From Sipunculus nudus (lineage: Eukaryota > Annelida > Sipuncula > Golfingiida > Sipunculidae), in the NCBI GenBank assembly GCA_026874595.1, contig CM049311.1:17757676-17821675 (forward strand): a stretch of 64,000 nucleotides of DNA. Reading direction: 5' to 3'. The first letter of the stretch is position 1; the number at the start of each line of letters is the position of its first letter. The notes beneath the pieces were generated by a model. It had not been told where the DNA came from, searched no databases, and saw only the letters and a program-made list of their open reading frames with translations. The position numbers were made by a program, and so were the translations under genes. Shown in pieces: positions 1 through 12,700 of the stretch.

Positions 1-225
1 AAGGTTAGGAGCCGTAAAACGGTCAAAAGTAGGTCAACTGTGACGAAACGCAAACTCGATCTGTAACTGGTCATTATCTGCCCACACACCAAAAATCATG
101 CCATTTGCAGGCACTGTAAAAAAAGGTCCGTACAACTGTTTGATTTCGGAATGACGGAAGGACGGAATGACGGACATGGGTAAAACTATATGCCCCGGCC
201 ACAAAGTGGCCGGGGCATAAAAAAC
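1..225. repeat. End fragment of a dispersed repeat with a perfect terminal hairpin
   Basis: Positions 189-202 (TATGCCCCGGCCAC) and 206-219 form a perfect 14-bp stem with a 3-base AAA loop. It is GC-rich in otherwise AT-rich DNA. The flanking 1-188 lacks a convincing gene; a minus-strand open frame crosses it but has no family resemblance. Stems like this mark the 3' ends of Helitron-like and some SINE-like dispersed repeats. The type of element is my inference; the hairpin is directly visible. Confidence 0.55.
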
Positions 226-2220
226 TGGATTGTCTGTCTTAGGGCCCTTATTTGCAAAAACTGTTTTAAGAATATTCTTTACAAATAACTTATGCAGATG
301 TTTGGCCACTTTGGTGTAAAATAATAATAATATAATTGATTAAAAGTATTCACTTTGTGACCCTGTTGCATTGATGATGTCAATGGACGTTGAATGGGGT
401 CTTTCTGGTACAGCTGGGCAGTGCGTTCCTCCATGGAACACTCCTTGTCTGTGGTTTCAAGAGCTGTTTATTAGACAACAATGATGTCACAAAAGTGTCA
501 CAAAGGCTGGTTGTGTATAGTTGCATTGTCTGACATCACCAGCTGGGATGGCTTGATTATTTCTCAGTTCACCGGTAATGAACATGTCCGAAACAATGAT
601 AACCGTACTGTCATATTTTGGATTATTTGTTTCATACAAATTCAGTGCAAGGTTAAAAATCCTTAATCACCTAGGCAGTTAGCAAAAGAGCTCCTGTAAC
701 ATTAAGTTCAAACAGCTATATATTGTATCACATATCTACAAAATTTATCCAGGATAAACATGCAGACACAGGCACTGGGACGGACTGTAGTTTGCACCAT
801 TTTCTATTCAGCAGAGCTTGTAGAGCCATAGAACTTGTTTATACCTCACTCACTGGCTCATTGGTTTTATCAACACGAAGAGCTACATATCTTTATAATA
901 TTCCTGATACTGTGCTCAAGCTGTAGTGCTTAGTTGTGAAGTCAGGTTTCAGTATTAATGTATTGTTAATTGAGTCTGGTATAGGCTGGTATGATGCTGT
1001 CTGTATGATAGTATCACATCAGATAGGTAGTCTCCTGTAACGCGTGTCTGTATTGATCTCGTTACACAGTGTCACGTCACCATACCGTGTGTACCACGTT
1101 AAACGCTGTACCATCTGATGCTACAGGTCTTAAAAATGGTTGATACAGGTAGGGACAGATAATCAAGCTGTAGTCTATGAAAATCATTTATGGTTCTAGC
1201 ATCTGGTGTTAATATAATAGATTGTGTAGGTAATTACAATAGACTGTGTATGTTAGATTGCATGATTGTATATATAATGCAGGTACAATACAAATAATCA
1301 GATTACATGGTTGTCCAACTTGATTTGTAACATGAAACACATTGTTCTTTTTATCTGGATAGTTTTTTTTATGGATAGTTTTTTTTTGTTATCAGACATC
1401 AACTTAGTCTGTGTACCTGTAAATTCACTCCCCCACCCATCATCCTCTCCCCCCCCCCCCACCCTTCACTTTCTCTCACTCTCCATCTCTCCCTCTCAAC
1501 TTACTTGTTCTGTGTGCATTTCTCATTTGTCATTTGCACAAACATATATATCAGACTTAAATACCTGACTTGCATATCTTACTCTAGTATCTGAATGTTG
1601 GTAAAAATTAGAATATATACACACTGTATACATATCAGAATGTGTTTTATATGCACATATATATGATATACTGAAAACATAAATGGCATTTTACTTATAG
1701 AGTATCTACACACACATACCTTAATGTGTATTTTTTATTTTTATGATGCACTTAAATGCCTTTTACTCAAAACTTATGAATAGCAAATCAATATTTTTAC
1801 ATGGCTGGGCAAAAATATGCCTGTAAGCTATATTTTAGTACTTTATAGACTTGCTTTTACCATTAGTACTGACAGGCCTAAAATACCATCTGTTAATGTG
1901 TTATTGTTTTTTTATCTTCCTGCATGCCAGTAACTCTTTCAATAGATAATGCTGTATATGGCCTTGTATGTCAACATGGTCAACTGTGAGGAACTTGTTG
2001 AAATATAGTTATCCTGGGTTTGAAATTAGCATTATATCACACTTGCCTAAAAGACTTGTTAAGGAAAATTTGAAAATGGCCCTCCCAAGAGTTGTACTCG
2101 GACTCAGAGGTAAAGGCAAATAATATCAGACCAAGTCCATTTTGAGTCAAGGAGAAAAAGACATCTCATAAAGTTGGATGTTTAGATTGGGGACCACACT
2201 CTAGAAACTTGTATGTATTT
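226..2220. other. Non-coding, probably ArfGAP2/3 intron or upstream DNA
   Basis: I see no exon here. The stretch is AT-rich with short low-complexity tracts: a C-rich run near 1430-1475, TATATA-rich sequence near 1610-1690, and a loose repeat of GATTGTGTAGG/GACTGTGTATG near 1220-1260. The first recognisable ArfGAP2/3 exon begins at 3634 in the middle of the protein, so this is most likely intron sequence. Confidence 0.5.
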
Positions 2221-2221
2221 C

Positions 2222-3513
2222 AGACTAGAGTGGCTCTTTGACTAGAGTGGCTTTTTGACTAGAGTGACTCTGACAAGAGTGACTCTGACAAGAGTGACTC
2301 TTTGACTAGAGTGACTCTGACTAGAGTGACTCTTTGACTAGAGTGACTCTTTGACTAGAGTGACTCTTTGACTAGAGTGACTCTTTGACTAGAGTGACTC
2401 TGACAAGAGTGACTCTTTGACTAGAGTGACTCTTTGACTAGAGTGACTCTTTGACTAGAGTGACTCTTTGACTAGAGTGACTCTTTGACTAGAGTGACTC
2501 TGACAAGAGTGACTCTGACAAGAGTGACTCTTTGACTAGAGTGACTCTGACTAGAGTGACTCTTTGACTAGAGTGACTCTTTGACAAGAGTGACTCTTTG
2601 ACTAGAGTGACTCTTTGACTAGAGTGACTCTTTGACTAGAGTGACTCTTTGACTAGAGTGACTCTTTGACTAGAGTGACTCTTTGACTAGAGTGACTCTT
2701 TGACTAGAGTGACTCTGACTAGAGTGACTCTTTGACTAGAGTGACTCTTTGACTAGAGTGACTCTTTGACTAGAGTGACTCTTTGACTAGAGTGACTCTT
2801 TGACTAGAGTGACTCTTTGACTAGAGTGACTCTTTGACTAGAGTGACTCTTTGACTAGAGTGACTCTTTGACTAGAGTGACTCTGACTAGAGTGACTCTT
2901 TGACTAGAGTGACTCTTTGACTAGAGTGACTCTTTTACTAGAGTGACTCTTTGACTAGAGTGACTCTTTGACTAGAGTGACTCTTTGACTAGAGTGACTC
3001 TTTGACTAGAGTGACTCTGACTAGAGTGACTCTTTGACTAGAGTGACTCTTTGACTAGAGTGACTCTTTGACTAGAGTGACTCTTTGACTAGAGTGACTC
3101 TTTGACTAGAGTGACTCTTTGACTAGAGTGACTCTTTGACTAGAGTGACTCTTTGACTAGAGTGACTCTTTGACTAGAGTGGCTCTCTGACTAGAGTGGC
3201 TCTCTGACTAGAGTGACTCTGACTAGAGTGACTCTTTGACTAGAGTGACTCTTTGACTAGAGTGACTCTTTGACTAGAGTGACTCTTTGACTAGAGTGAC
3301 TCTTTGACTAGAGTGACTCTGACTAGAGTGACTCTTTGACTAGAGTGACTCTTTGACTAGAGTGACTCTTTGACTAGAGTGACTCTTTGACTAGAGTGAC
3401 TCTTTGACCAGAGTGACTCTTTGACTAGAGTGACTCTTTGACTAGAGTGACTCTTTGACTAGAGTGACTCTTTGACTAGAGTGACTCTTTGACTAGAGTG
3501 ACTCTTTGACCAG
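2222..3513. repeat. 17-bp minisatellite (about 75-80 copies) in an ArfGAP2/3 intron
   Basis: The unit is TGACTCTTTGACTAGAG (17 bp), with a 15-bp variant lacking TT and point variants (GACAAGAG, GGCTCT, GACCAGAG). Variant units recur as a block: the run with two GACAAGAG units then a 15-bp unit appears near 2266-2326 and again near 2501-2560, so there is a higher-order period of about 235 bp. Each junction contains AGAGTGACTCT, a 5-bp inverted repeat around one base. The array ends about 120 bp before the acceptor of the exon at 3634. Confidence 0.95.
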
Positions 3514-3633
3514 CACTTGGGGGTTGGGACTTGGACTCAACTACAATACTGCAAAAGGTTATTGACAGCTTATAGATGACCTGCCAAGCAAATCACTGAT
3601 TTTTCATGAATGTCTTTGACTCCTGTTTTGTAG

Positions 3634-3752
3634 ATCCAGGCCAGGGTCCTAATGTTGACCACGCACTGAGTGTTTCTCCCACAGCTGCAGTACAACATGC
3701 TGAACCCAGGAAAGCCACTATAGGACAGCGCAAAACTGCCGCAAAGAAAGGG
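3634..3752 (+). CDS. ARFGAP2/3: ArfGAP2/3 internal exon (linker after GAP domain)
   Basis: Acceptor TCCTGTTTTGTAG ends at 3633; donor GGG|GTAGGT follows 3752. The exon starts with two bases of a split codon and encodes 39 residues, from [13 protein letters not shown] to [12 protein letters not shown]. The vertebrate paralogue has a similar Gly-Pro-Asn-Thr-Asp start and an IIGKKK...AAKKG end, so the match is clear although the middle is divergent. Confidence 0.88.
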
Positions 3753-6700
3753 GTAGGTTCCACATCATTTGTGTAATCAGAATGTTTTAATGAACTCAAA
3801 CCAACGGGACAGTTGTACTGTAACAGGGCACAAATCATAACTGTTGGACCTAGAAACTTCAGTGATAATATCCAAGGAAGTCCTTTCGGAATATCCCTCT
3901 AAACTAAAATGAGATCGGTGTGACCTATGTACTGCAAGCTCCAGGGCAAAAACATAATTTTGAGAGCCATGGAAGTCTGATTCTTCTGAGTCTTCAAGAG
4001 TGCAGAACAAATATTTCTCCTTCTTCATGTGCAACATGATGCAAGTGTGAAAGTATTAACAGTTTTACTTTTATATGATGGTCAACTATTCCAAAATAAG
4101 GTAACTGTTACTGGTATGTATTTGCCAAGACTATTATACTTTATATGTCCGATTCAGCTGAACAACACAATCAGCCGGCCCTCTTTTCTGAAAAAGTGTA
4201 TTACTGGACCTGAAGATATCTGTAGCCTTTGTTGTAAGATTTATTTGTTATGCCTGCCTACACGTAAAACTTCAGGAATTTTTATTTCACATAGATGCAG
4301 GTAGATTTTGTGATGCAGTTTTTAGCTCAGCTGACTGTAAGTCAACTGAGGTATAGGAATGGCGCTTTGTCCGTTGGCCGTCCGTCCGTCCGTTAGCAGG
4401 GCAAAATTGTAACTGCTGGAACCTAGAAACTTCTAAGTGAATATCCAGGGAGGTCAATAAAAAATTTCCTTGGAAACCTGAAATTAGGTCACTGTGACCT
4501 ATATCTTTTGAGGTATAAAGCTTGAAAGTACCCCTAGAATAATAAAAAATATAATACAAAATCTACAATATCTTGATAATTAATGAATGGATTGTCATGA
4601 ATCTTCCCTTGGATATTGACCATGACTTGTTTTGTCAGTTCCCGAAAAGTGGTGGTGCCACCTATATATTTTGTTATTTTAACTAATATTTTTAAATTTT
4701 TTTTTTTTTTTACTATAAAATGACAACAATCATGTCAGTTTCTCAGCTGTAATTAATCTAGTGTCCCAAAACCTAGTGTGTTTATTGATCACAAGTGGAT
4801 GCCATATAGTTATCACCCTGTCTGTCTGTCTGTTTGTCTGTCCATCCGTCCATCCACACAAAATTTTTCCAGATGATAACTCCAGGTTGTATTGACACAT
4901 GGATTTCAAACGTGACTTACGTATGGCCCACCACTAAAACAAGAACCTATATGATTTGGGGGTCATAAGGTCAAGGTCACAGGAATCACTTTTTAGCTCA
5001 GCTGACTATAAGTCATCTGAGCTATAGTCATGGTCCATTGTCCGTTGTCCGTCCGTCTGTCCGGACGTCCGTCCGTAAGACTAGCACGTTTCAACACCAT
5101 TGGACCTACGAATCTGAAATTTGCCATACAGTTAGATGTCCCAAAAATCTCCTACCATGCCGAAAATTGGGTCAATAGGACTTCGTTCCTTCGAGATATT
5201 AAGGAAAAACCTCATTTTTTTATTAGAAATCTATTTTCACACTTCAGGACTGCCTTATATCAAAACCACTCATCTGGTTTTTCTTCATATTTACCATAAA
5301 TATTCCTCTATATAGTTCCTATGTACCTGCCAGGAATTAAGTCAGTATTGTTTAATTTAAAAAAGTTATGGGCCAAAACATAATGGACTTTGTAAAAAAA
5401 TCAGGAAAGATATTTGGTCACTTAAGACCAAAAGTGTTAAAGGTAGGGACTTTTTTTCAGTAATACAACTTTAATTGATAAAAATTTAATTGTTTACCAA
5501 AAATTAGATCAAAATCCTTTAATTTTTTTTAAATATTGGCAAAAATATAAAATTGGTACCAAATTTTGCCAAAGTTTGACCATGGCACGTTTTTTTCCTG
5601 TAAGTACTGTGGATTTACTTTTCACAGCATGTTTTTGTTAGCATTTCGTCTGTTAACACCAAAAATTTGAAACCAGTTGATCAAAAACTGTAGATTTTAT
5701 TTAAGTTTTTAAGCACCATGTCACATCAAGCTTACATCAAGCTAGTGTTATGCAGTTTGCTAGAGCGCAGCTCCCCAGCTTCAGCTCTAAGTTCCTTAAA
5801 TTTAGCATACTGTTAGATGTCTCCAAAATCCCCTACCATGCCAAGAATTGTATTACTTTTCCTTCTTTGATTGCCTTACTTTACTTTCTCCTTTCTGATA
5901 ATCCACAGATCTGTAAACTGTACCATTGCTCCATCATGTAACTGATCTTCTGTTTTCAGCTTGGTGCAAAGAAAGGTCTTGGGGCCCAGCGTGTGAAGAC
6001 CAACTTTAACGAGCTTGAATCAGCGGCCCAGCAGAGAGACAAGGATAAGGAACTGATGGCGAAACATATGGCCGTGCAGGAGACGAAGATGAAGGAGGAC
6101 GAGGAGAAGAAAATGTAAGGAAACCTGGCATGGTAACGGAATAGCCTTTAAATGGTCAACTAAATAAGTACAGCAAAATCTCACCTGACAACCACCCAAC
6201 TATCACAGCCACTCTTCTGGGATGACCCCTTTTTGGTTCGGGACTCAAGTAATGTAAATCATTGTTAAAAAATCTCCCACTGTCACAACCTCTGTGGCGG
6301 GCCTGCAGGTAGTCATGTTTGTGAGATTTTATTGTTTTTAATTTAGAATGTTTGGCCAGCTGAATTAATTTCTGAGTGTTCACTCTGTTTGTTCATAGTT
6401 TACTCACCCAATTTACTGAATATTTTAAGTAAACCTGCCTTTATTTCCCTTCAACAAGTATTGTTTTTTTTTTTTTTTTTTTTTTTTTTATTTCAAAACA
6501 ATACAGATACACAAAAACATATAATGATACACAAAAACATGTAATGATACAGTACAAAAGAACAACAAATGGCACTGCACACGGACAAGATACATAATAG
6601 TATATTCTTACAACAAGAGTTCAATATATGATATTTTTATCATGCAGAGTAGAGTAACATTTATAATCAATCATCTACACTCAGAAAGCTATTCAATCTG

Positions 6701-9700
6701 TTCCATAATGAATTGTGTTGAACAAGTTTCCCTTTATGAATTGCTACTTGTCTCTCAATAGTATAGTATAATTTTATATGTTTAACAGCATCATTTAGAG
6801 ACAAAGGGTATTCTTTACATCTTGCTACATAAATATAATATTTTATCAACAGGATAATTTTGTCTAACAATTTATCAGAACTTACATTGAACAGTATTAT
6901 ATCTCTAGCATATATCATGGGCAAGTTTAAGGTGTCTAACCATATAAATATTTCCGACCATAGCTTTTTAACTTTAGAGCATTCACAGAATAAATGTATC
7001 AGTGTTTCTTTTTCTTGCTTACAGAAGGTACATATGTCATATTCTTTTAAACCCATCTTTACCAAAGATTTGTTTAACGTTAAGATTCTATGTAGAATTT
7101 TAAACTGGAAGTACCTTAATTTTACAGATATAGTGGTTGACTAAAGATTTTTAAATGCCTCTAATACACTTTTTTTATCACATTCTGGTACATTTTGTTG
7201 CCATTTTAGAAAAGTATTTTCTGGGTGTACAAACTTCTGTTTAACAAGTTCAGCGTACATAAATTTTACTGGTTTCACCACTAATAATAGTTTATCAATC
7301 TTATACATATATACTATGGCTTCATTACTGTTTCCTTTAATTTCTCTTTTCCATCTAATTGGGACTGCATGTAATATGCTATTGTATGTCATTGTATTGA
7401 TTTGATGCCCATAGTTCTGTCGCATTTCTTGCAGAGTATAAAATTTATAAGAATTATTCACTTTTTTAGTTAAATGGTGAACATATTTTATACCAGCATC
7501 ATACCATTTTCTATAAAATACAATTTTACCGTTTATTTTAAGATTAGAGTTAAACCACAAGGATTGGTTCAAGAATTCATTAACGGTTTCAGGATCATTA
7601 AAATTATATTTACACCATTCTTGAATAATTTCTTTCCAAAAAAGATTGACCCCTTTCAGCACTGATGTTTGGTTTACATCTTCAAATTTTAAGTTACATG
7701 TGAAAAGATACTCAGTCAAATTATTCAAGCTACAATTAACCAATTGTCTCCATCCTTGTTCCAAACTGGAAGCGAGACATCTATTAATCCATGCCAGTTT
7801 TGTAGCTTGTAGTTTAGACCAGATATCTATCATTTCTAGACCACCTTCATCCTTTGGTGCTATTAAAATATTTCGTTTGATTTTATCAATTTTACTGTTC
7901 CATATAAAATTAAAGAGGGTAACTTCTATTTCTTTCAGGAATGAAGCAGGTGGATTTGGTAGAACTGATAATTGATATTGAAGCTGAGAGATTAATTCTG
8001 ATTTAATCACTGTTATTTTCCCCAAAGGTGTTAACTGTCTTTTTGCCCATATATCAATTAAATTCTTAATTTTTTCTAATGTAGGTCTGAAATTCAGGTC
8101 ACATAGATTTTCTAATTTATTGTTGATTTGAATACCAAGAATTGTAACTGGTCCTGTGCTCCATTGTAGACCCATTTTAATTATTTGGTCTTTACCATAT
8201 GTATGATTTCCCATTGGCATAACTACTGTTTTTTCAATATTAATTTTTAATCCACTTAATTTCTGAAATTTTTTAAAATCTTCAATCACTTCTTTCATTA
8301 CCATGTGGCCTCCCCTTAAAAACAAAGTTGTGTCATCTGCGTATTGGGAGATCACATGTTTTTCATTATTTATTTCAATTCCTTTAATATTGATATTGTC
8401 TCTGATCCTGTTAGCCAAAAGTTCTGCTGAAATGATATATAGATAAGGTGATAATGGACAGCCTTGTCGCACTCCTCTACCTAATTTAAAAAAACTAGAT
8501 ATCCATCCATTATTTATGACACATGATGAAATATCCTTATAAAAAATTTCAATCCACTTGCAAAAAGTGTCTCCAGAATTATAGAATTTCAATACTTTTT
8601 TGATAAAAGGCCATTCTAAAAAATCGAAAGCCTTTTCAAAATCGATTTGCATTAAATTGGCTTTGATTTTATTTTTACCACAGTAGCTAAATAAACTATA
8701 AATTCTACTATGATTTTCACCTATATATCTGTTTTGTAAAAATCCAGTTTGGTCAGGATGAATTAATATTTGAAGTATTTTTTTCAGTCTGTTAGCCATA
8801 CATTTAGTTATTAATTTATAGTCAACATTAAGAAGTGATATTGGCCTCCAATTCTTTAGTACTAAGGGATCTTTGGACTTTTTAGGAATTAATGTAATTA
8901 TACCTTGTCGCTGGGAGATATTTAATTTTCCGGTTTCAAAGGAGTGTTTATAAGCTGCTATTTAATCTTCTTTAATGTCTTCCCAAAAAAATTTATAAAA
9001 TTCTACTGTTAGACCGTCAGTACCTGGTGTTTTACCATTTTTAAAAGATTTCAAACATTCATTAAGTTCTTTTTCACTTAAAACGTTATCGCAAAAATTT
9101 ATATCTTCTTCTGATAATATTTTTGATGGTTTATTAAAAAACTCACCATACTGACTTTCATCAGGTGTCAAGTTAGCTGAAGTATATATTTTTTTTCATA
9201 AAAATGTTGTGCTTCCTGTAAGATATCTTTCGGTTCAGTCATATATTTATCCTCAGATTTTAATTTAGTTATAGTTTTATTGTTATACAGTCTTTTTTCA
9301 AGATTTAGAAAGTATTTGGATGGTTTTTCGCCATCCATATGCCATTTTGCTTTGCATCGAAACATTGCACTCTTTGTTTTTTCTTGTACAATATTCTCTA
9401 TCTCTGATTTTTTTTCTTTAATCTCTTTAATTATTTTTTCATCTGGGTTGCGTGAATATTGTTCTTCTAAGTAATTTAATTCATTTTCAAGTTCCTGTAG
9501 TAATGTCCTTCTCTTTTTATTTATTGTAAACGAGTGCGCTATTGTTGCCCCTCTTATCTTGCATTTTATAACATCCCACAGTAATGCTGGGTCTGTGTTT
9601 TCATTATATTCTTTTGTCTCTCTAATAGTTTCTTTTATTAATTTAATATAATCTTTATTGTATAAATGTTGGGCATTGAATTTCCAGAAACCTGGTCCCT

Positions 9701-12700
9701 TTTTATGAAGATTCAGATCTAGTAAAATCATGACTGTAGAGTGGTCGGTTTTAAAACCGGGTACAATGTCTGTTTTTTGTACAATTCCTTTGAGGCCTTT
9801 TGAAATTAAGAAGAAATCCAGTCTGCATAACAACGGTTTAGGTTTTAATCTTTTCCAGGTGTACTGCACTTCCTGAGGGTGAAAATCTCGCCAGATATCT
9901 ATCAGATCTAAGTTTTTTAACCATGTGTTTATTAATTCGTTGGATTTAGAATGAGTCTGTGGGTTACCCCCCTTTTTGTCTTTCTCTATATTAAGTACTA
10001 GATTAAAATCACCCCCTAATATTCTATTATCGTTTGGTAGAGTTTCGATAATTTCCATAATATTATAAAAGAAACTTGGATCATCACGATTTGGACCATA
10101 GATGTTTACAATGGTACATCTTATTCCTTCAACAGTTATATCTAATACAATGAACTGACCAGAATCACTACATATGCTGCTGTGTATTTCATAGTTAATA
10201 TTATTTTTCAGCATGACACATACACCTTTGGCATTACTAGCCCCATGTAAAAATATAATAGTACCACCCCATTCAGCCATCCATTTGTTCTCATCTGTGA
10301 GTGTACAATGTGTTTCCTGTAATAATATTATTTTAGCATTTTTTTATGTAACCAGTGGAAAGTTTCCCTCCTTTTTATTTCATCTCTTAGTCCTCTAACA
10401 TTAAGCGAAATTATCTCTGTGAATTAAAATTAATGGGGTTATTTCTAATTTTTTTCTAAGTGTAGATATCATGAGAAACATGTATATACATGTTATGCTT
10501 AAATTATTTTGTAATCCTGATGTGAGTATACTATACAAAAACATAAACAATAACATACAAAACCATAAGAAGAACATAAATATGTCAACAAATATCATAC
10601 CTATTTCTGCCAACTGCTTAAGACGATGCATCCCTACTTCTTTTTAATGTAACGTTATTTAACACTGCATGATTATCAAAGTGTACATTAGTGAACAGAG
10701 ATAGAGGCTAATAGAAAGGTTTCTATCACACATATACAACATGAAATAACTGCCTTTATTTCCCTTCAACAAGTATTGTTTGATTATTTTGTCAACTGGG
10801 CACTCTGTCAGCACCCTCAAACCTCTCTGTTGATACTTGCACATCTATATGACTTTACACCTTGCAGCTACATGTATAGTTATTTGCATCTGAAAGCCAT
10901 TTCAAGAAGAGCATTTCTTTGTTTTTAACAAGGGAAGGTTCAAGGTCTTTGGTTGGAAGTGTTTAGTAAATAAGACTTAATACAAATTATCAGAATTACA
11001 GGACACCTCACTTTATGGCCACCTTCATATTACAGATACTTGTCTACTGTGGATGTCCGGGTGGTCCTGTGATAAGTAGCTTTAGATTCTGAGAGAGAAG
11101 CCAATCTATTATGATCAAAACTCAGACCCCACCTTTATTATTTTAAGGGTCCAGGAGGTATAATATGAAAAACCCTGATAATTCATATATGAAGTTTGGT
11201 ATAATCCAGAAAACATACCTTAAAATCATGTTAAAAGCTCAATACATATATATTTTATGACTTTGATCTGAAATTGTGGAAAAAGAATACTAAATTATAC
11301 ATTTGATTGAATTGAATATATGTCACTTTTTTAACTACTCAGGGCTTCAATGAGACTGGCATACCAAGACTTGAGTTTAGACAGGAAAAAGCAGGATGAA
11401 AAAATGAAGAATATGGACCCTAAGAAGAAGGAGCAGGCACAACGCCTCGGGATGGGTATGGGCTCCGGCAGTACCAGGTATGTCATCAACTATGATTTAC
11501 TGTACACTGTTTTGGCGAAGCATTGGTTTTCATGAAACCTTACGTGCTCATGAGAGACCATTTGATTGTACAAGTCTTTTATGAGTCTTATCATATTATC
11601 AAATACTGTTTCATATTAAGATATCACCCTGAAATAGCTTTCATTACTTTTGAATACTTATCCTCTTAATGCATGTATAGAATCTGAAACCCAAGTACAT
11701 GGAGTAAATGTGCTCTAACCTTAATGCTGGGGACTTCCTTTGTGGGTGATATTCTTTGAAAAGTTAATTGTGTCATCTGTGCAAATCTGCATTGGATGAA
11801 TAAGAAACCAGGACCCCGATTATTAAAAGAGCATCCAGCGATCGTAATACTTTAAAATGTTCACCTTTCCAATAGAAAGGCATTTGTACAGGTTTGCCGT
11901 TCCCCAGGAAAATTAGCTTTTCTGTTAAAAACGCATCCTATTATCATATCAAACTTTCAGTCACACTTTGTACAGTGTAAACCTGATTCTGCAATTTGAC
12001 ATGCCATTCTACATGCACACTTGTATGCAAAAAGAACTGAATGTTTTTAGTAGTAACACTGTTATATCAGAAACATGATTGTGCTGTGAAAATACCTGAA
12101 AATATGGGAGATGAGGGCCTGAATGCCAGAAAGTATACAAAATTTTAGAACTTTTTTATAGGAAAATGTAGGAAATGCAGGGAGTTGGTGGAATACCAAC
12201 TAAAATATTTAGTTATATTTGTCATATTTGTCACTACTGATCAGCCACTTATGTGAAAAAAAACCCATTTAAATATTCACCTTCCCAACAGATTTAAACA
12301 AAATGAAAAATGCCTTTCTGTGCCCCTGTTTGACAGCCAGAAAGGTGTTATAATGACCCCTGACATCAGTCTAATAACTGAAATTGATTGTATTGACCAA
12401 GAGATAAGAACCAGCTTTAAATGCAGAAACTCCTTTCAGCTTAACATCATTGCCCATTGGCTAATTGGCCAACTTGTAATCCATTCATCCCATTATGATT
12501 ATACTGAGATAAACCAAAATGATAGTTGACACATGTAAGGTTTGTAAACTTCATAAATCCTGAAAAAAAAATTGTAAAATTTGAAATGTGAAATTTATGA
12601 GCTTAATCTCATGAACTTACAGGAAAAGTTAAAAGATCATTAACAAGTTATGTAATTTGAACTTCCTATTCATAGAATTTTTTTTTTATAAATTGATTAT

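Larger units (their letters stand above)
6467..10749 (-). mobile_element. L1-like non-LTR retrotransposon (LINE), inactive copy
   Basis: The element lies on the minus strand: poly-A tail (plus-strand T run at about 6463-6489) at the 3' end, the 5' end at 10749, and a 32-bp duplication at both sides. About 4.28 kb remain, holding an endonuclease, a reverse transcriptase and a C-terminal CCHC-like zinc segment, but no recognisable ORF1, so it may be 5'-truncated. At least four lesions are present: a frameshift in an A-run near 10340, a frameshift near 9170-9180, and in-frame stops at 8962-8964 and 7141-7143. The copy cannot produce the full protein. It lies in the ArfGAP2/3 intron 6115-11342, in the opposite direction to the gene. 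Confidence 0.95.

Noticed and set aside
34-309. 91-residue minus-strand open frame
   Set aside because: Runs through the hairpin-ended repeat at the window start; no recognisable protein family.
2222-3513. CRISPR array
   Set aside because: The repeats are directly adjacent with no unique spacers, and the genome is eukaryotic; this is a minisatellite.
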